DNA from: Ochromonas danica | Taxonomy: Eukaryota > Sar > Chrysophyceae > Chromulinales > Chromulinaceae | Assembly (NCBI GenBank): GCA_015146655.1 | Contig: VKHL01000043.1 | Coordinates: 124,001-188,000, forward strand | DNA length: 64,000 nucleotides | Reading direction: 5' to 3' | In this document: positions 34,055 through 44,308 of the stretch, in pieces | How positions within the stretch are numbered: the stretch's first letter is position 1 | Layout: every line of letters starts with the position of its first letter | Position numbers and translations under genes: made by a program | The notes under the pieces: generated by a model | The model's database searches: none | The model's input: the letters and a program-made list of their open reading frames with translations, nothing else | Told to the model about the DNA's origin: nothing

Positions 34055-34495
34055 CTTCTTCTGGATCTTTCCTGGGATGAGATGGGACAGAGGACCGGAG
34101 GATGGGAATGAATCTGATGGTTGCTCCTCTCTCTCTGTCTCTCTCTCTGTGTGTGTTGGGTGACTGTTCTGGCTTCTGGCTGCTCTGCGTAGCGCCAGGA
34201 GAGCGTGGGACTCAACCTGCCACCCCGGCACTTCAATTCACTCCATGGAATTCCACGGAAATATCAAGTTGAGCATTCAATGTGAAACATCAATGAACAT
34301 GAAGAATCATAGTCTCTAGTTGAAGTGGGCTTTCGCGACAATCATCGTCGCTTTCGCCTGCTTTAAGGCACCCATTTAGCTCCTGAAAAAATAACTAATG
34401 TAACAGCCTTCGGGCTGTAAGAATCGATATTCTGGAATTGTTGTTAAATACTGCAAAACCAGGAATATACACAATTCAATGTACTTCTTCTCTTA
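34055..34495. other. Intergenic, promoter of hydroxylase gene
   Basis: About 440 bp. Contains a CT/GT-rich microsatellite-like tract near 34126-34159 just upstream of the hydroxylase start and the 3' flank of the fucokinase gene. No gene seen. Confidence 0.5.
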
Positions 34496-37400
34496 TTAGT
34501 GTGAAGAAAACAATAGTGACTCAAAGGAAAGATCGCTGTCAGTCATTGTCGAGAATTCTAGCCCCGAGTGATTCACTTGCACGTTGTGCACGGAATAAAG
34601 TTTCGTTTGTAGACTTGCACCTTGTTCTTCGCTTTCATTGCTTTCTTGTGTCGAGAGATTTAGAACTCCTGATGAGAGAACACGCTCTTCAATGTCTGCC
34701 TTAGTAATACCTGACTTGCACATGAGTACTGCAAAGCCACCTCCTCCAGCGCCGCACAAAGAGAACCCTTCGCAAAGCTCCTGAACGGCAGATATTAATG
34801 GCTGGAGATAGATCGGACAAGATCCTGGGGCCATAACCATCTTCAGCTCCCAGTATCTATTCAGGATGCCGGCTAAGCGACTGAATCGGATCTCATCAGA
34901 GATGCTTCCATCTTCCAACAGGTTGGCTCCTGCTTCGGCGTTCCCGATGAGTTCTTGGACAGTGCTTTGCTTGCCTCCCCCATCCCCAGAGAAAGGCGCC
35001 TGCATAGCGTAGTTCTTGAGAGCATTAATAAGAACGTTTTTCGCAAGTCTCTGAAACAAGAGAATGCATAACGATAACAAGAGATTGCCAACTGCAGTTA
35101 ATTATAGCGCTTCAGATCACCTGATGGCCCGTGTAGAGCAGAAATGTTCTTTCATTGAAGACGCGAAGGAAAGTCGAGAGTGACGGAGAAAATGGAGAAA
35201 CTTGCAGAATCAGCGGCAAACTACCTTTCGATCGAGCAATCTTAAATCCTCCATAGACCCCTCCCACCTAATAGTACGCAAGCATGAAGGTGAGCCTCAA
35301 ACAATCATCAACTAGCTCGTATGTTGCATATTGCTGTACCTGATCTTGCCAACCTCCACCCGTGCTTATCAACTGCTCGACTTGCCCTGTCAGAGATACT
35401 ATAGTCTCTTTCTGTAATGGAAAGCCGAGTGCGCTAGCAATCGCTTGAAGAATCGTCGCTGCGAGAATCGAGGAGCCTCCCATCCCGCTCCCTGAAGGTA
35501 AATCCGATAAACTCGCAATCTCCAAACTGCATCCTATTTGAAGCAAGTCCTCGGATAGGGAAGAGCTGCTACTAGTCAGAAACGCTATCAGTAAATCTCT
35601 CGCAATATCTGAAGGTGGAAGTGCTCACCTAGAAACATGTGGACGAATTATGCCGAGAGCTACAAGACAAGCCTTCAGAAGAGCGCAAGGCGACTGATCG
35701 TGTCTTAAAAGAGCGAATTCATCATGAGATGAGTAAAACTCTTCCGCGACCATTTCAATGCTTCCTTGCCTCGTTCTTCTACAAGTGGAGAGATGCAGAG
35801 GACTGGAAATAGGCAAACACTTGGCCAGACAGCGCAGGCTACATGCTCCATCGATGTTGATAGCCACGTTTAATACAGCTCCTCCTATATCATAACAAAT
35901 AGGCGGGGTGTCGCTCCATCCTCCCGCTAGGTCGATTCTCGCGGGTGCACTGGCAAGACTTGAACATCCTGGCTGACCACGAAACCTCCAACAAAGCCCA
36001 TCAGACATCCTCAAGATATAGCTCAAACTATAGCGAAGACTCAACAAAATAGCTTTTTGAGCAGTTTGATGCAAGAGACTCTCTAGGCTAATCGATGAAG
36101 AGGAAGATAGTTGCCCATCGAGTGCCTTGAGAACAGCTTTGGAAACTATTCGGGATCTTTGCCGCAAAGTCTCCTCAAAAGCCATCACACTATCTATCAC
36201 TGTGTTGACGCCGTCATCAGAGTCCAGAGATGACAAACTATCTGCAGAAGCTGCATCAATATCTTTAGCAAAAAGACTTGCCCAGAGCAGGAGACGAGGA
36301 AAACTCTTCAGAGGAACCCAGCCAAGTTCAAATACCTTCACCAAGGCACAAGTCATTGTAACGATGTCTTCCTTGCATAGCCACCTTCGTAGGAACGCAA
36401 TAAAAATATAATTCCATTGCGACCAACTGTCCGAGAGAGAATGCCAAATATCGACGAATGTTTCCATTCGGTTCACTAGAGAGCTATCTGGTGTAATTGC
36501 ACCACGTGGTAAAACCTCGTCGACTATCTCCAGAATACTGACTTCAATGTTTGAAGGAAGAAGGGTTCTGAGGCTGCCAAGGAGTAAAACTCTCAACGCT
36601 GTCGTAGAAATCGTTGTTTCGTCATCAAAAGGCCTCAGCTTCCGCCACGAGTTGTGAATTATCTGCAAGCCATATGGCAGCGTAACGTCCAAATCCACTG
36701 AATCCTCAGATATTGCCGAAAGGCTCGTCGTGGTTGCAAGCATGAGCTCTCGCCAACACAGCATCGCCCAAGCATCGCCTTCACGCAGCACGACGTCTTC
36801 GAGCGACAATCTCTCGCTAATCCTCCACGCGTCAATGTCTGCCAAAGAACTAGAGGGAGAAAGAATACAGAAGGGGAAAAGCCCTTCCTGGAGATCAACT
36901 GCTTGAAGCGATTTATCTTGTTGACGAAGCAGAACGGTGGAAGACTTCTTTCCTTCGCTGTTCGATAGTGGAGGTGGTAAAGAAAAGACAGGGAACAGCT
37001 TGGCGTTCCAGAGGGTACGCTGAGTCGCGGAAAGACTCTCGTCCCAAATGTCTTGGACTGTAGTTGATGTAACCTAGCAAAGCAATCTATCACTTCATCG
37101 AACTGCATCAATTGAAAAGGTGCGCACCTGAAAGAAAGTGGTCCAAGTCATGCCAAATACAGTTGCTCCACACTCCGAGTAAATCAACTTTGGATTGTCT
37201 TCAGCGTGAAGCACAAGAAGAATGCTAGGATCAAGTTCTAAAACAAGCCACAATCATCGAGAGTTAAGCATAAAGAGCATGATAGAAGCGAGAAAGACTC
37301 ACGAGAATTTTCATCACAATCAGACAGTCTCAGGCGCACTTGCTGCAAGAGGAAGCCAACAGGCAATTTGCTCGCATACTCATGTAGAGAGCGGTTGAGG

Positions 37401-38578
37401 CAAGATACCGTGATTTGCTTTGCGATAGCATCTTTCTTATCGTCTAATCTCTCAAGTAAATGGGAATATTCGATGAGTGACCCGAACGGTATTGTCCCCA
37501 GGCTGCTGATGGATACAGAGAAAGATTCACCGTTCGCTGCGGGGGAAGTGAGGAAGAAGGAAAGCAACTCCTTGCTCGTTCCCAGATGCTGAAAGTGGCC
37601 GCGCGGACAGAAGATTATGCGCAAAGCGATGTTGTGGAAAGAGGAGAAGATCTGGCTCAAGATGGCCGCTTCTTTGCAGCTAGAAGACCTGCTAATACGG
37701 CCAAAATAACTCTTCTCGTCATTCAATTCAAAGCCTCTGCAATAACAAGCTAGCAGTAACTCATTATAGAGTTCGAAAGGCGTCACCGACTGAGAGATTG
37801 ATGGGACGAGGTGAAAGAGCGCTGAGGCAGCACTACCCACGAAGACAACCAGCCCTGTATCAACGAGGGACTTGTTCTCTCCAGAACTGCTGCAATAATA
37901 AAAAGCATTCTCATTCTGTATTAGAAGAAGAGGAGGCTTCTGCAGGTATTGGTCAGCATTGTCAACCTGATAGTCGGGCGGGGCGGAGGTCGTGGTCAGC
38001 GCTTTCAGCAGCTGGTGAGACACAAGTACTCCGTGGTTGATTGCTACCGAAGTAGAAGTTGCAACGGCAACCACATATGTTCCATCGTCAGCCATCGAGG
38101 CTAATGGCAGGGGCTGCTCTTCGTCCATGAGTTTGAGCAGCACATCTCCACTAGCAACCACCACGGTGTGAGAGGGAAGATTGCAGAGAAAATCGCTGGC
38201 TTCCTTGATCATAAGGAGAAGAGGTGTAGCAACGATAGTTTCGTTCACCATTTTGTCGAGTGACATCCACGCTTTGCCACAGAGACTGTGAAGCGGCGCT
38301 CTCTTAGAGTCCCCGCCGCTGTGTACGATGAGGATGCGCTCGCAGTCCCTCACTGGTACGCCATATCTCTCTTCTAATACATAAAGAGCATTGGTTGTTC
38401 CCCCACCACTTCCTACACGGCATCCTGGAGGGTCTGGAATGCAAAACAATCTTGAGGTTGTGAGGGCTGGTAAGGAAGCTTTCAACAGCTGCAGTTGTAT
38501 TCGATAAATGGAAGCAATCTGCTCCGTGGGGGCTGTAACCACAATGTGACTGAAGCAACAGGGTCTACTCCATTCCAT
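34496..38578 (-). CDS. FKGP: Bifunctional L-fucokinase / GDP-L-fucose pyrophosphorylase
   Basis: Six exons, 38578-37303, 37237-37128, 37073-35629, 35571-35340, 35267-35121 and 35050-34496, with introns of 54-72 bp; 1,254 residues. The enzyme salvages free L-fucose: a GHMP kinase makes fucose 1-phosphate and a nucleotidyltransferase makes GDP-L-fucose for glycan synthesis. The N-terminal half has the nucleotide loop CRVGSGGGTTNALYVLEE (residues about 53-70), HSGGDSKRAP and VVVASGDVLL. The C-terminal half has PARIDLAGGWSDTPPI, the GHMP phosphate loop LPSGSGMGGSSILAA, STGGGWQDQVGGVYGGFK and CGAGGGGFAVL, as in plant FKGP and mammalian fucokinase. No signal peptide; cytosolic. Divergent from the methyltransferase-like gene. 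Confidence 0.95.
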
Positions 38579-38835
38579 CTCTCGAGATCTCGATTGATGG
38601 GATCCTTCTCACTGATGTTTCTGACAACTCCGGAACTCCAACTTGGATTTTACGGGTTATAACTCACAAAACCGGAAAACAGAAGGAACACCCTCGGCTT
38701 GCCTAAAACAATCCAATCCTGAGTCCAACAAATAACGCGGACAACTCCTCTCACTAGGCTCTAAAATAGACTGGATTCGCGTTATAAGCACGGTATCAGA
38801 AACAACGGTGACACGCAAAGGATAGCTTCGTTGGA
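38579..38835. promoter_or_regulatory. Divergent promoter between fucokinase and methyltransferase-like genes
   Basis: 257 bp between two divergent start codons. No specific element can be named from sequence alone. Confidence 0.45.
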
Positions 38836-39696
38836 ATGATCATTTCCGGCGCTTTTTTCTTCTTGTTTTGTATAGCGGCTGCTGACAAATATAATGACCA
38901 ATTGAATATGACTGAGCTTGCAAAGTATTCAAATGAATCTGAAAATATGCTCGCACCAGTGGCTGTTCGCACCACTGGCGATTTCTTCAAACTGGGCATA
39001 AAGTATGGCACTGACAAAATATCCGATCACGCATATCATCGTTTCCACCCACGCTTCATCGAAGGATTCCGTCACTTGTCAGGCTATGGCATGCTTGAAA
39101 TTGGTATTCAGGAGCAGAACTCGCTGCTGATGTGGCAGGATTACTTCGAGCACCTGTTCATCTATGGGATGGACATTGGCATGGAGCTTTCTGGTCCTCG
39201 TCATTTGGTTGGCAAGGTGGACCAAGGCTATCTATCCCAAGTCCATAACTTCGCCAAGAGAATTGCTCATCCCATTTGCTTCATTAATGATGATGGATCA
39301 CACATTCCTGAGCATCAACTGGCTTGCTTCAATTATTTGTTCCAAAATGTGTTGCAGCCTGGTGGAGTGTACATTATCGAAGATATCGAGACTTCTTATT
39401 GGCGACGTGGGGGACTGTTCACGTACAACACGAGCTATGGCTACCACACGCCCTATAATATGATCGAGGTGTTCAGGGGGTTGTTAGACCTTGTTAATTC
39501 GCGGTTCTTGAGTAAGCAAGACCGCCATACAACAGAGAAGGCATTGCATCGCGTAGGCCTTGATGCACGGCGACTGAAGTTCATAATCAGTTCAATTACT
39601 TTTGGGCAAAATTGTATTATTATCATTCGCAAGACGAGAGAAGAAGAGTTCTTCAATCATTGGAAATATCGCTTTTATGAATTTGTTCAGAACTGA
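38836..39696 (+). CDS. Secreted-type class I SAM methyltransferase-like protein
   Basis: Single exon, 286 residues. The first 20 residues (MIISGAFFFLFCIAAADKY) are a signal peptide or anchor. The body has KYGTDKISDHAYHRF, then MLEIGIQEQNSLLMWQDYF as the nucleotide-binding strand and loop, IYGMDIG as the acidic second strand, FINDDGSHIPEHQ and GGVYIIEDIETSYW. This order is that of bacterial sugar O-methyltransferases of the MycE/macrocin type and cephalosporin-hydroxylase-like proteins. The glycine loop is altered (EIGIQEQ rather than EIGxGxG), as happens in this group. Acting on secreted glycans in the Golgi or ER would fit the leader but is inference. The gene shares a promoter region with the fucose-salvage gene, which may be coincidence. 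Confidence 0.75.
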   Translation: MIISGAFFFLFCIAAADKYNDQLNMTELAKYSNESENMLAPVAVRTTGDFFKLGIKYGTDKISDHAYHRFHPRFIEGFRHLSGYGMLEIGIQEQNSLLMWQDYFEHLFIYGMDIGMELSGPRHLVGKVDQGYLSQVHNFAKRIAHPICFINDDGSHIPEHQLACFNYLFQNVLQPGGVYIIEDIETSYWRRGGLFTYNTSYGYHTPYNMIEVFRGLLDLVNSRFLSKQDRHTTEKALHRVGLDARRLKFIISSITFGQNCIIIIRKTREEEFFNHWKYRFYEFVQN

Positions 39697-40598
39697 TTAT
39701 TTCTTAATGCTCAAAATATGCTTTTTACTATTAGATGATTATTTCGAACGACTACCTACTAGTAATAAATCATGGAATAGGTAGTATGATGTGCTATTAT
39801 TGGTGTATTATCACGTCAGACAGTCATGAGAAGAAATCTAGACGTATGTACCTGGTTACAAGTCCTTTCTCAACCTGTGGGGAATATTGACCTTGAGCTT
39901 CTTTCGCTTTATAAAGCAAGTTGTCAGGAGGTTAAGGTGTTTGATTTGCTGAAAGGAATTGCAGACATTTGTAAAATTTAAAAAAAGTTTGAATCAAAGA
40001 TATTGTGGGAGAGTAGCTAGTAGTGTTAGCTGCTGCCACTACTGTTACATTATCCCCCATTACTACAACAGTTAACACCATCTTTCTGCACCTAAATAAC
40101 CTAAATAATAACACGAACAATAACTAATGAAATAACAATAATTGGAACACGACTCTGAAGAGAAATTTAAGAGAGGTTTAATAAGACGAATGGAAAAAGG
40201 AAATAACTGTGCTTGTTCCTGCGTAGTGGCCTTTGAGCAGACTGATAAACAACATCCTCATCATCAGATTGACGTTTTCTTTCTTTAGCCTAATAAGCAA
40301 CATTGCAAATAAACAAAATGACTTTCATTGGAGTGAGCTTTCCCCTGCTATAGGCACTTTCCCCCGATAGAGAAAGAGCTATTAGTCTACTTGCCTATCT
40401 TAACGAAAACGACTGGACCAACACCTGGCTGGAGTGATTTTTCCTTTCCTGCGCACTGCCGCTTGGTGTTCAATTTGGTATTCCACATTCACTTGATAGA
40501 CACCTGATAGTACAGAGGAAGAGCGGTGAGGCCATTCCCTTCTCTTGTCGCATGAAGCTATTTATCTTAATTAAAAAGATTAGACCTAGACCTCATTA
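39697..40598. other. Intergenic, about 900 bp
   Basis: The longest gene-free stretch here. It is AT-rich in its first part, with several poly-A/T runs. I scanned for tRNA-like boxes, long open frames and repeats and saw none; it is bounded by the 3' flanks of two convergent genes. Confidence 0.5.
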
Positions 40599-41449
40599 TC
40601 AGTGCAGCTTGGATGCATCGAGAGGATGAGTGATCACGACGTCCTTCTTGCCTTTCAGTCGATCCAACACGCTGGGCCGGAAAATCATCCGCACGAGAGC
40701 CTCCTTGGGTCCGCGCAACTCCAACTCGCTGCGAAATCTTCTCTTCTGCTCCATGATACGGCAAATATTGACGCGATCAGGCACAACGTAGCGCACCACA
40801 AAGTCGCACTTGGCTCGCAGCCAAGGCTGCCAGAGGACGCGCTCCTCCACATCGAAGGCATCCGGCGCCACTTGCTCCAGCTGGCCATTCTCAGAGTTAG
40901 CTTTCAATTTTCTGTTCACTATGATTATTTTCTGTGCATACAACAGCAACACCTTGTATAAGAGGGAGAGGGAGGCAGGGACAGGCTGTGAGTCTCACCG
41001 GGTGTTCTCCTTTCTTCAGGTCGGCTTTCCTGCCAAAGTCTGCCACCTTCTCAAGAAATCACCACAACCAAGCTAACATGAGGAGAAGTAGAAGGACGCA
41101 AAATTAGTGCAGGAGTGAAAACATCTCTCACGTGGAAAGGCTTGATGCGCTGGTTGGTCGTGGCCTCAGGGCCAGTCTCAAGGTGTTCGCAAAGCCACTT
41201 CAAGAACGGATCCGACTGCTGTAAGCCTGCTACCTTGCCACTCTTCACCAGTCCTTTCAATGCGCCTGCTTGGCGAATGTTATCGTCGCAATCGTAGTCG
41301 AGGTGGAATTGGTCGTAATAGTCGCCATCACTCTCGCCTGCTTGAGGCACCCAACCGCCTCGCAGATTCAAGAGAGAAGCGCATTTGCCGTTCTTCTTTG
41401 CATTAGCAACAGAAAAGCAGCACAATAGAAGCAGAACCAACCAAGCCAT
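40599..41449 (-). CDS. Unrecognised protein with signal peptide
   Basis: Three exons, 41449-41132, 41049-40999 and 40931-40599, joined in phase 0 across 82-bp and 67-bp introns; 233 residues. The 51-bp middle exon encodes KVADFGRKADLKKGEHP. A clean signal peptide (MAWLVLLLLCCFSVANA) is followed by KKNGKCASLLNLRGG, an acidic Tyr/Asp-rich segment (GDYYDQFHLDYDCDDN), and a basic C-terminal half rich in Arg, Lys and Val (WLRAKCDFVVRYVVPDRVN). Three or four cysteines remain after cleavage. I do not recognise the family and propose no function. The open frame, three phase-consistent splice joins and the leader argue that it is real. Its start lies 49 bp from a 25-base relic of the neighbouring inverted repeat. 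Confidence 0.7.
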
Positions 41450-41580
41450 TTTCGGTCACCCTTGAGCGATTTGCTTTGCATGACCCACCCTCCTCCTCAT
41501 TCCAGTGGAATTAAGTATTTCCATAAAACAAATAATGCAATTACATAACCAAACAACACTTGTAATTATTAGCATATATT

Positions 41581-42456
41581 TGTGTAGTAACAGGAGATAA
41601 CCAACGATTGCACTGCACAGAGTTCTACTGGCACGCACGCATTGGGCTGGACACACAAGAGCACAAGGAAAAGATGCCCAATTGCTCTGCTATTATGGTA
41701 ACTACTTCTTAGTATCACTCAGCGATGAAAGCTGGACTGTTTCAACCCTACTTAAGTCAATCATTCATAACCTACTTCTGCAACTCTGCCCTATTACCAT
41801 GAATAGGCTTGAATAATGACAGTGCGGTTGACCAAGTGAATGTTTAACGCATTATTACATCATCAAATCAACAAGGTTCGTATGCATCAATAGCCAGCAG
41901 GGTAACTGAAGTCAAGTACTGTAGATGCTGAAACGGGTTGGAATAATAAAATGGCTGGCTGTGTAAGATTAAAAGATGTTTCTTTACTTGCTGTCCTCGG
42001 AGACGATGGCAAGCTTGCGCACACTCTGCGTCTGAGCCTTCTTGGGAAAGGAGATGGACAGCACACCTTGCTTGAACTTCGTCTGAGCTGCATCCACGTC
42101 AGCATTCCCAGGAAGGCGAATCTTGCGCTGGACCTTTCCGAAGCGTCTCTCCATGCTGTGCACCTTGTCGGTCTTCTCCTCATGGACAGCCTTGCGCTCC
42201 GCTTGAATCAGCACAGCCTTGTTGTTGTCCACGATGGACACCTCCACATCCTCAGGAGCAATGCCTGGAAGGTCTACATGAATATGGTAGTCGTTCTCGG
42301 ACTCCACCAGGTCAGTGCTCATGAGAGGAGCCAGTTCGTTGTTGAAGGACCTCCATGGACCCAGAGCACTGCCACTGCCAGGCTGCTGCTGGGTTGCCAC
42401 TGTGCCCTCGCCACCACTCTTCTGACCTTGTTTCTCAGAAGAGCCAGAAGTGATGG
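41581..42456 (+). repeat. Left arm of 876-bp inverted repeat
   Basis: Reverse complement of 43026-43901. Every segment I compared, coding and non-coding, is identical, and both arms are exactly 876 bp. It covers the 3' three-quarters of the left small heat-shock gene, its 3' flank and a further 400 bp. Shorter matches continue outside: 41556-41580 to 44036-44060 and 41498-41522 to 44239-44263. Confidence 0.9.
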
Positions 42457-42586
42457 CACCTCTTCTCTCTGCGGCGCTGTCTAACATCTCCCTGCGCAGC
42501 GCATTGAAGAGATCGAGATCGTGGTCATCGTCGAAGAAGGATCCGAAAGGGAAGCGAGTGATTAGGAAAGGATCTCTGAAGGCCAT
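41984..42586 (-). CDS. Small heat-shock protein (Hsp20/alpha-crystallin), left copy
   Basis: Single exon, 200 residues. Small heat-shock proteins are ATP-independent chaperones that hold unfolding proteins in large oligomers. The N-terminal arm (MAFRDPFLITRFPFGSFFDDD, to about residue 45) is unique to this copy. From TSGSSEKQ onward the protein is identical to the right copy. The alpha-crystallin domain spans about residues 85-190, with ENDYHIHVDLPGIAPEDVEV and VLIQAERK, and the conserved LPGNADVD and GVLSISFPK block near its end. The C-terminal extension is short. No leader, so cytosolic or nuclear. It is head-to-head with the right copy, 306 bp between start codons. Confidence 0.94.
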   Translation of the reverse strand: MAFRDPFLITRFPFGSFFDDDHDLDLFNALRREMLDSAAERRGAITSGSSEKQGQKSGGEGTVATQQQPGSGSALGPWRSFNNELAPLMSTDLVESENDYHIHVDLPGIAPEDVEVSIVDNNKAVLIQAERKAVHEEKTDKVHSMERRFGKVQRKIRLPGNADVDAAQTKFKQGVLSISFPKKAQTQSVRKLAIVSEDSK

Positions 42587-42892
42587 GATGTCGGTAACAG
42601 TAGGTAGTGAGTCAAAAGTCAGTTAGTGAGTGATTGTATTGTATTTGATTGTATTTGGTTGTGTTCTGTGTCTGTCTTGGGGGAAGGCCAAGGCAGCAGA
42701 AGGGGAAGACAAAGTCTCTTGAAGTGCAACCTCAACTTTCTAGATCCTTCTCTCACCCCCGCAGTCTGACAGTCTGGCCTTCTGCGGCAAAGAGGTGGGA
42801 GAAGGAAAAGTGCAACCACTTGACTTTCAGTTTTCACAACTGAAACCCAAAGAAAACCCCGTATCTTCTATCAGTTTACGACAGTGTAGACC
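42587..42892. promoter_or_regulatory. Shared divergent promoter of the two small heat-shock genes
   Basis: 306 bp between the two start codons, inside the 569-bp non-repeated spacer of the palindrome. It holds a candidate heat-shock element and short TTGTATT-type repeats near 42632-42660. The two halves are not copies of each other, so each gene has its own proximal promoter. Confidence 0.55.
42733..42750. promoter_or_regulatory. Candidate heat-shock element
   Basis: In the shared promoter, the sequence caacTTTCtaGAtccTTC carries alternating units at five-base spacing (AA at 42734, TTC at 42738, GAT at 42743, TTC at 42748), close to the nGAAnnTTCn pattern bound by heat-shock factor. It could serve both genes. 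Two of the four units are imperfect. Confidence 0.45.
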
Positions 42893-43498
42893 ATGTCCTT
42901 CTTCAACAGAGATCCTTTCTACCGCCTGCCCTTTAGCTCTTTCTTCGACGACGACGAAATTGACCTCTTCGATACTTGGCGGCGATCCCAACAACAACCA
43001 CAAGAAGGCCTTGGCATCTCCAAGACCATCACTTCTGGCTCTTCTGAGAAACAAGGTCAGAAGAGTGGTGGCGAGGGCACAGTGGCAACCCAGCAGCAGC
43101 CTGGCAGTGGCAGTGCTCTGGGTCCATGGAGGTCCTTCAACAACGAACTGGCTCCTCTCATGAGCACTGACCTGGTGGAGTCCGAGAACGACTACCATAT
43201 TCATGTAGACCTTCCAGGCATTGCTCCTGAGGATGTGGAGGTGTCCATCGTGGACAACAACAAGGCTGTGCTGATTCAAGCGGAGCGCAAGGCTGTCCAT
43301 GAGGAGAAGACCGACAAGGTGCACAGCATGGAGAGACGCTTCGGAAAGGTCCAGCGCAAGATTCGCCTTCCTGGGAATGCTGACGTGGATGCAGCTCAGA
43401 CGAAGTTCAAGCAAGGTGTGCTGTCCATCTCCTTTCCCAAGAAGGCTCAGACGCAGAGTGTGCGCAAGCTTGCCATCGTCTCCGAGGACAGCAAGTAA
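42893..43498 (+). CDS. Small heat-shock protein (Hsp20/alpha-crystallin), right copy
   Basis: Single exon, 201 residues. The N-terminal arm (MSFFNRDPFYRLPFSSFFDDD, then a Gln-rich segment) differs from the left copy although both keep the RDPF and FxSFFDDD pattern, showing common descent. From residue 46 (TSGSSEKQ) to the stop the two proteins are identical, including the alpha-crystallin domain with DLPGIAPEDVEV and GVLSISFPK. In small heat-shock proteins the N-terminal arm sets substrate choice and oligomer form, so the pair may differ just there. The identical part starts at 43026, inside the coding region, at the edge of the inverted repeat. Confidence 0.94.
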   Translation: MSFFNRDPFYRLPFSSFFDDDEIDLFDTWRRSQQQPQEGLGISKTITSGSSEKQGQKSGGEGTVATQQQPGSGSALGPWRSFNNELAPLMSTDLVESENDYHIHVDLPGIAPEDVEVSIVDNNKAVLIQAERKAVHEEKTDKVHSMERRFGKVQRKIRLPGNADVDAAQTKFKQGVLSISFPKKAQTQSVRKLAIVSEDSK

Positions 43499-43901
43499 AG
43501 AAACATCTTTTAATCTTACACAGCCAGCCATTTTATTATTCCAACCCGTTTCAGCATCTACAGTACTTGACTTCAGTTACCCTGCTGGCTATTGATGCAT
43601 ACGAACCTTGTTGATTTGATGATGTAATAATGCGTTAAACATTCACTTGGTCAACCGCACTGTCATTATTCAAGCCTATTCATGGTAATAGGGCAGAGTT
43701 GCAGAAGTAGGTTATGAATGATTGACTTAAGTAGGGTTGAAACAGTCCAGCTTTCATCGCTGAGTGATACTAAGAAGTAGTTACCATAATAGCAGAGCAA
43801 TTGGGCATCTTTTCCTTGTGCTCTTGTGTGTCCAGCCCAATGCGTGCGTGCCAGTAGAACTCTGTGCAGTGCAATCGTTGGTTATCTCCTGTTACTACAC
43901 A
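43026..43901 (-). repeat. Right arm of 876-bp inverted repeat
   Basis: Reverse complement of 41581-42456, with the outer edge at ACTACACA in both arms. The arm includes most of the right heat-shock gene and about 400 bp beyond its stop. Immediately outside lies a 133-bp segment (43902-44034) absent from the left side, after which homology resumes for about 25 bp. Confidence 0.9.
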
Positions 43902-44308
43902 GTCTTTACCACATCATCTTCGAAATGGTCATGAGTGCATGCCTTCATCATTGCTCTCACCTTTTCTGTTTGCCCTTAATCTTCCATCAGGGCATTACAC
44001 TAATAATTACTATAAATATAATATATTAATAATAAATATATGCTAATAATCACAAGAAGCATCGATAATTATTGATTCTGTGTGGGGCGTCATTGTTTGG
44101 CAGAAGCCATCTCCCACTAGGAAATACTAACAGTAAGTGGCACAATTAGCTTCGTTTGAGAATTAGAAAACCCAAAAGTTGGAAACGATGGTTGTTTAGA
44201 TTAAATGAGTGGCAGAGTGAAGAGAATGAAGTATTTGAGGAAATACTTAATTCCACTGGAATCCACTGGAATTGGATCTTTCCTTCCATTCTTCATCTGC
44301 AAGTTCTC
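43499..44308. other. Intergenic: outer right arm, 133-bp indel and aldolase promoter
   Basis: Contains the last 400 bp of the right inverted-repeat arm, the 133-bp right-only segment at 43902-44034 (AT-rich at its end), decayed arm sequence to 44060, and a 25-bp inverted match at 44239-44263. The promoter and leader of the aldolase-like gene lie here. No further gene seen. Confidence 0.55.

Noticed and set aside
34055-34231. Longer N-terminus for the aromatic hydroxylase
   Set aside because: It reads through a CT/GT-rich tract and would bury the hydrophobic leader that begins at 34054.
39697-40598. Possible tRNA, small RNA or mobile element in the longest gene-free stretch
   Set aside because: No box A/B-like pair with a foldable clover leaf, no terminal repeats and no long frame found by eye.
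42827-43531. 234-residue frame antisense to the right heat-shock gene, repeated antisense to the left gene at 41951-42484
   Set aside because: Identical only because the inverted arms are identical; the sense frames encode the alpha-crystallin domain.
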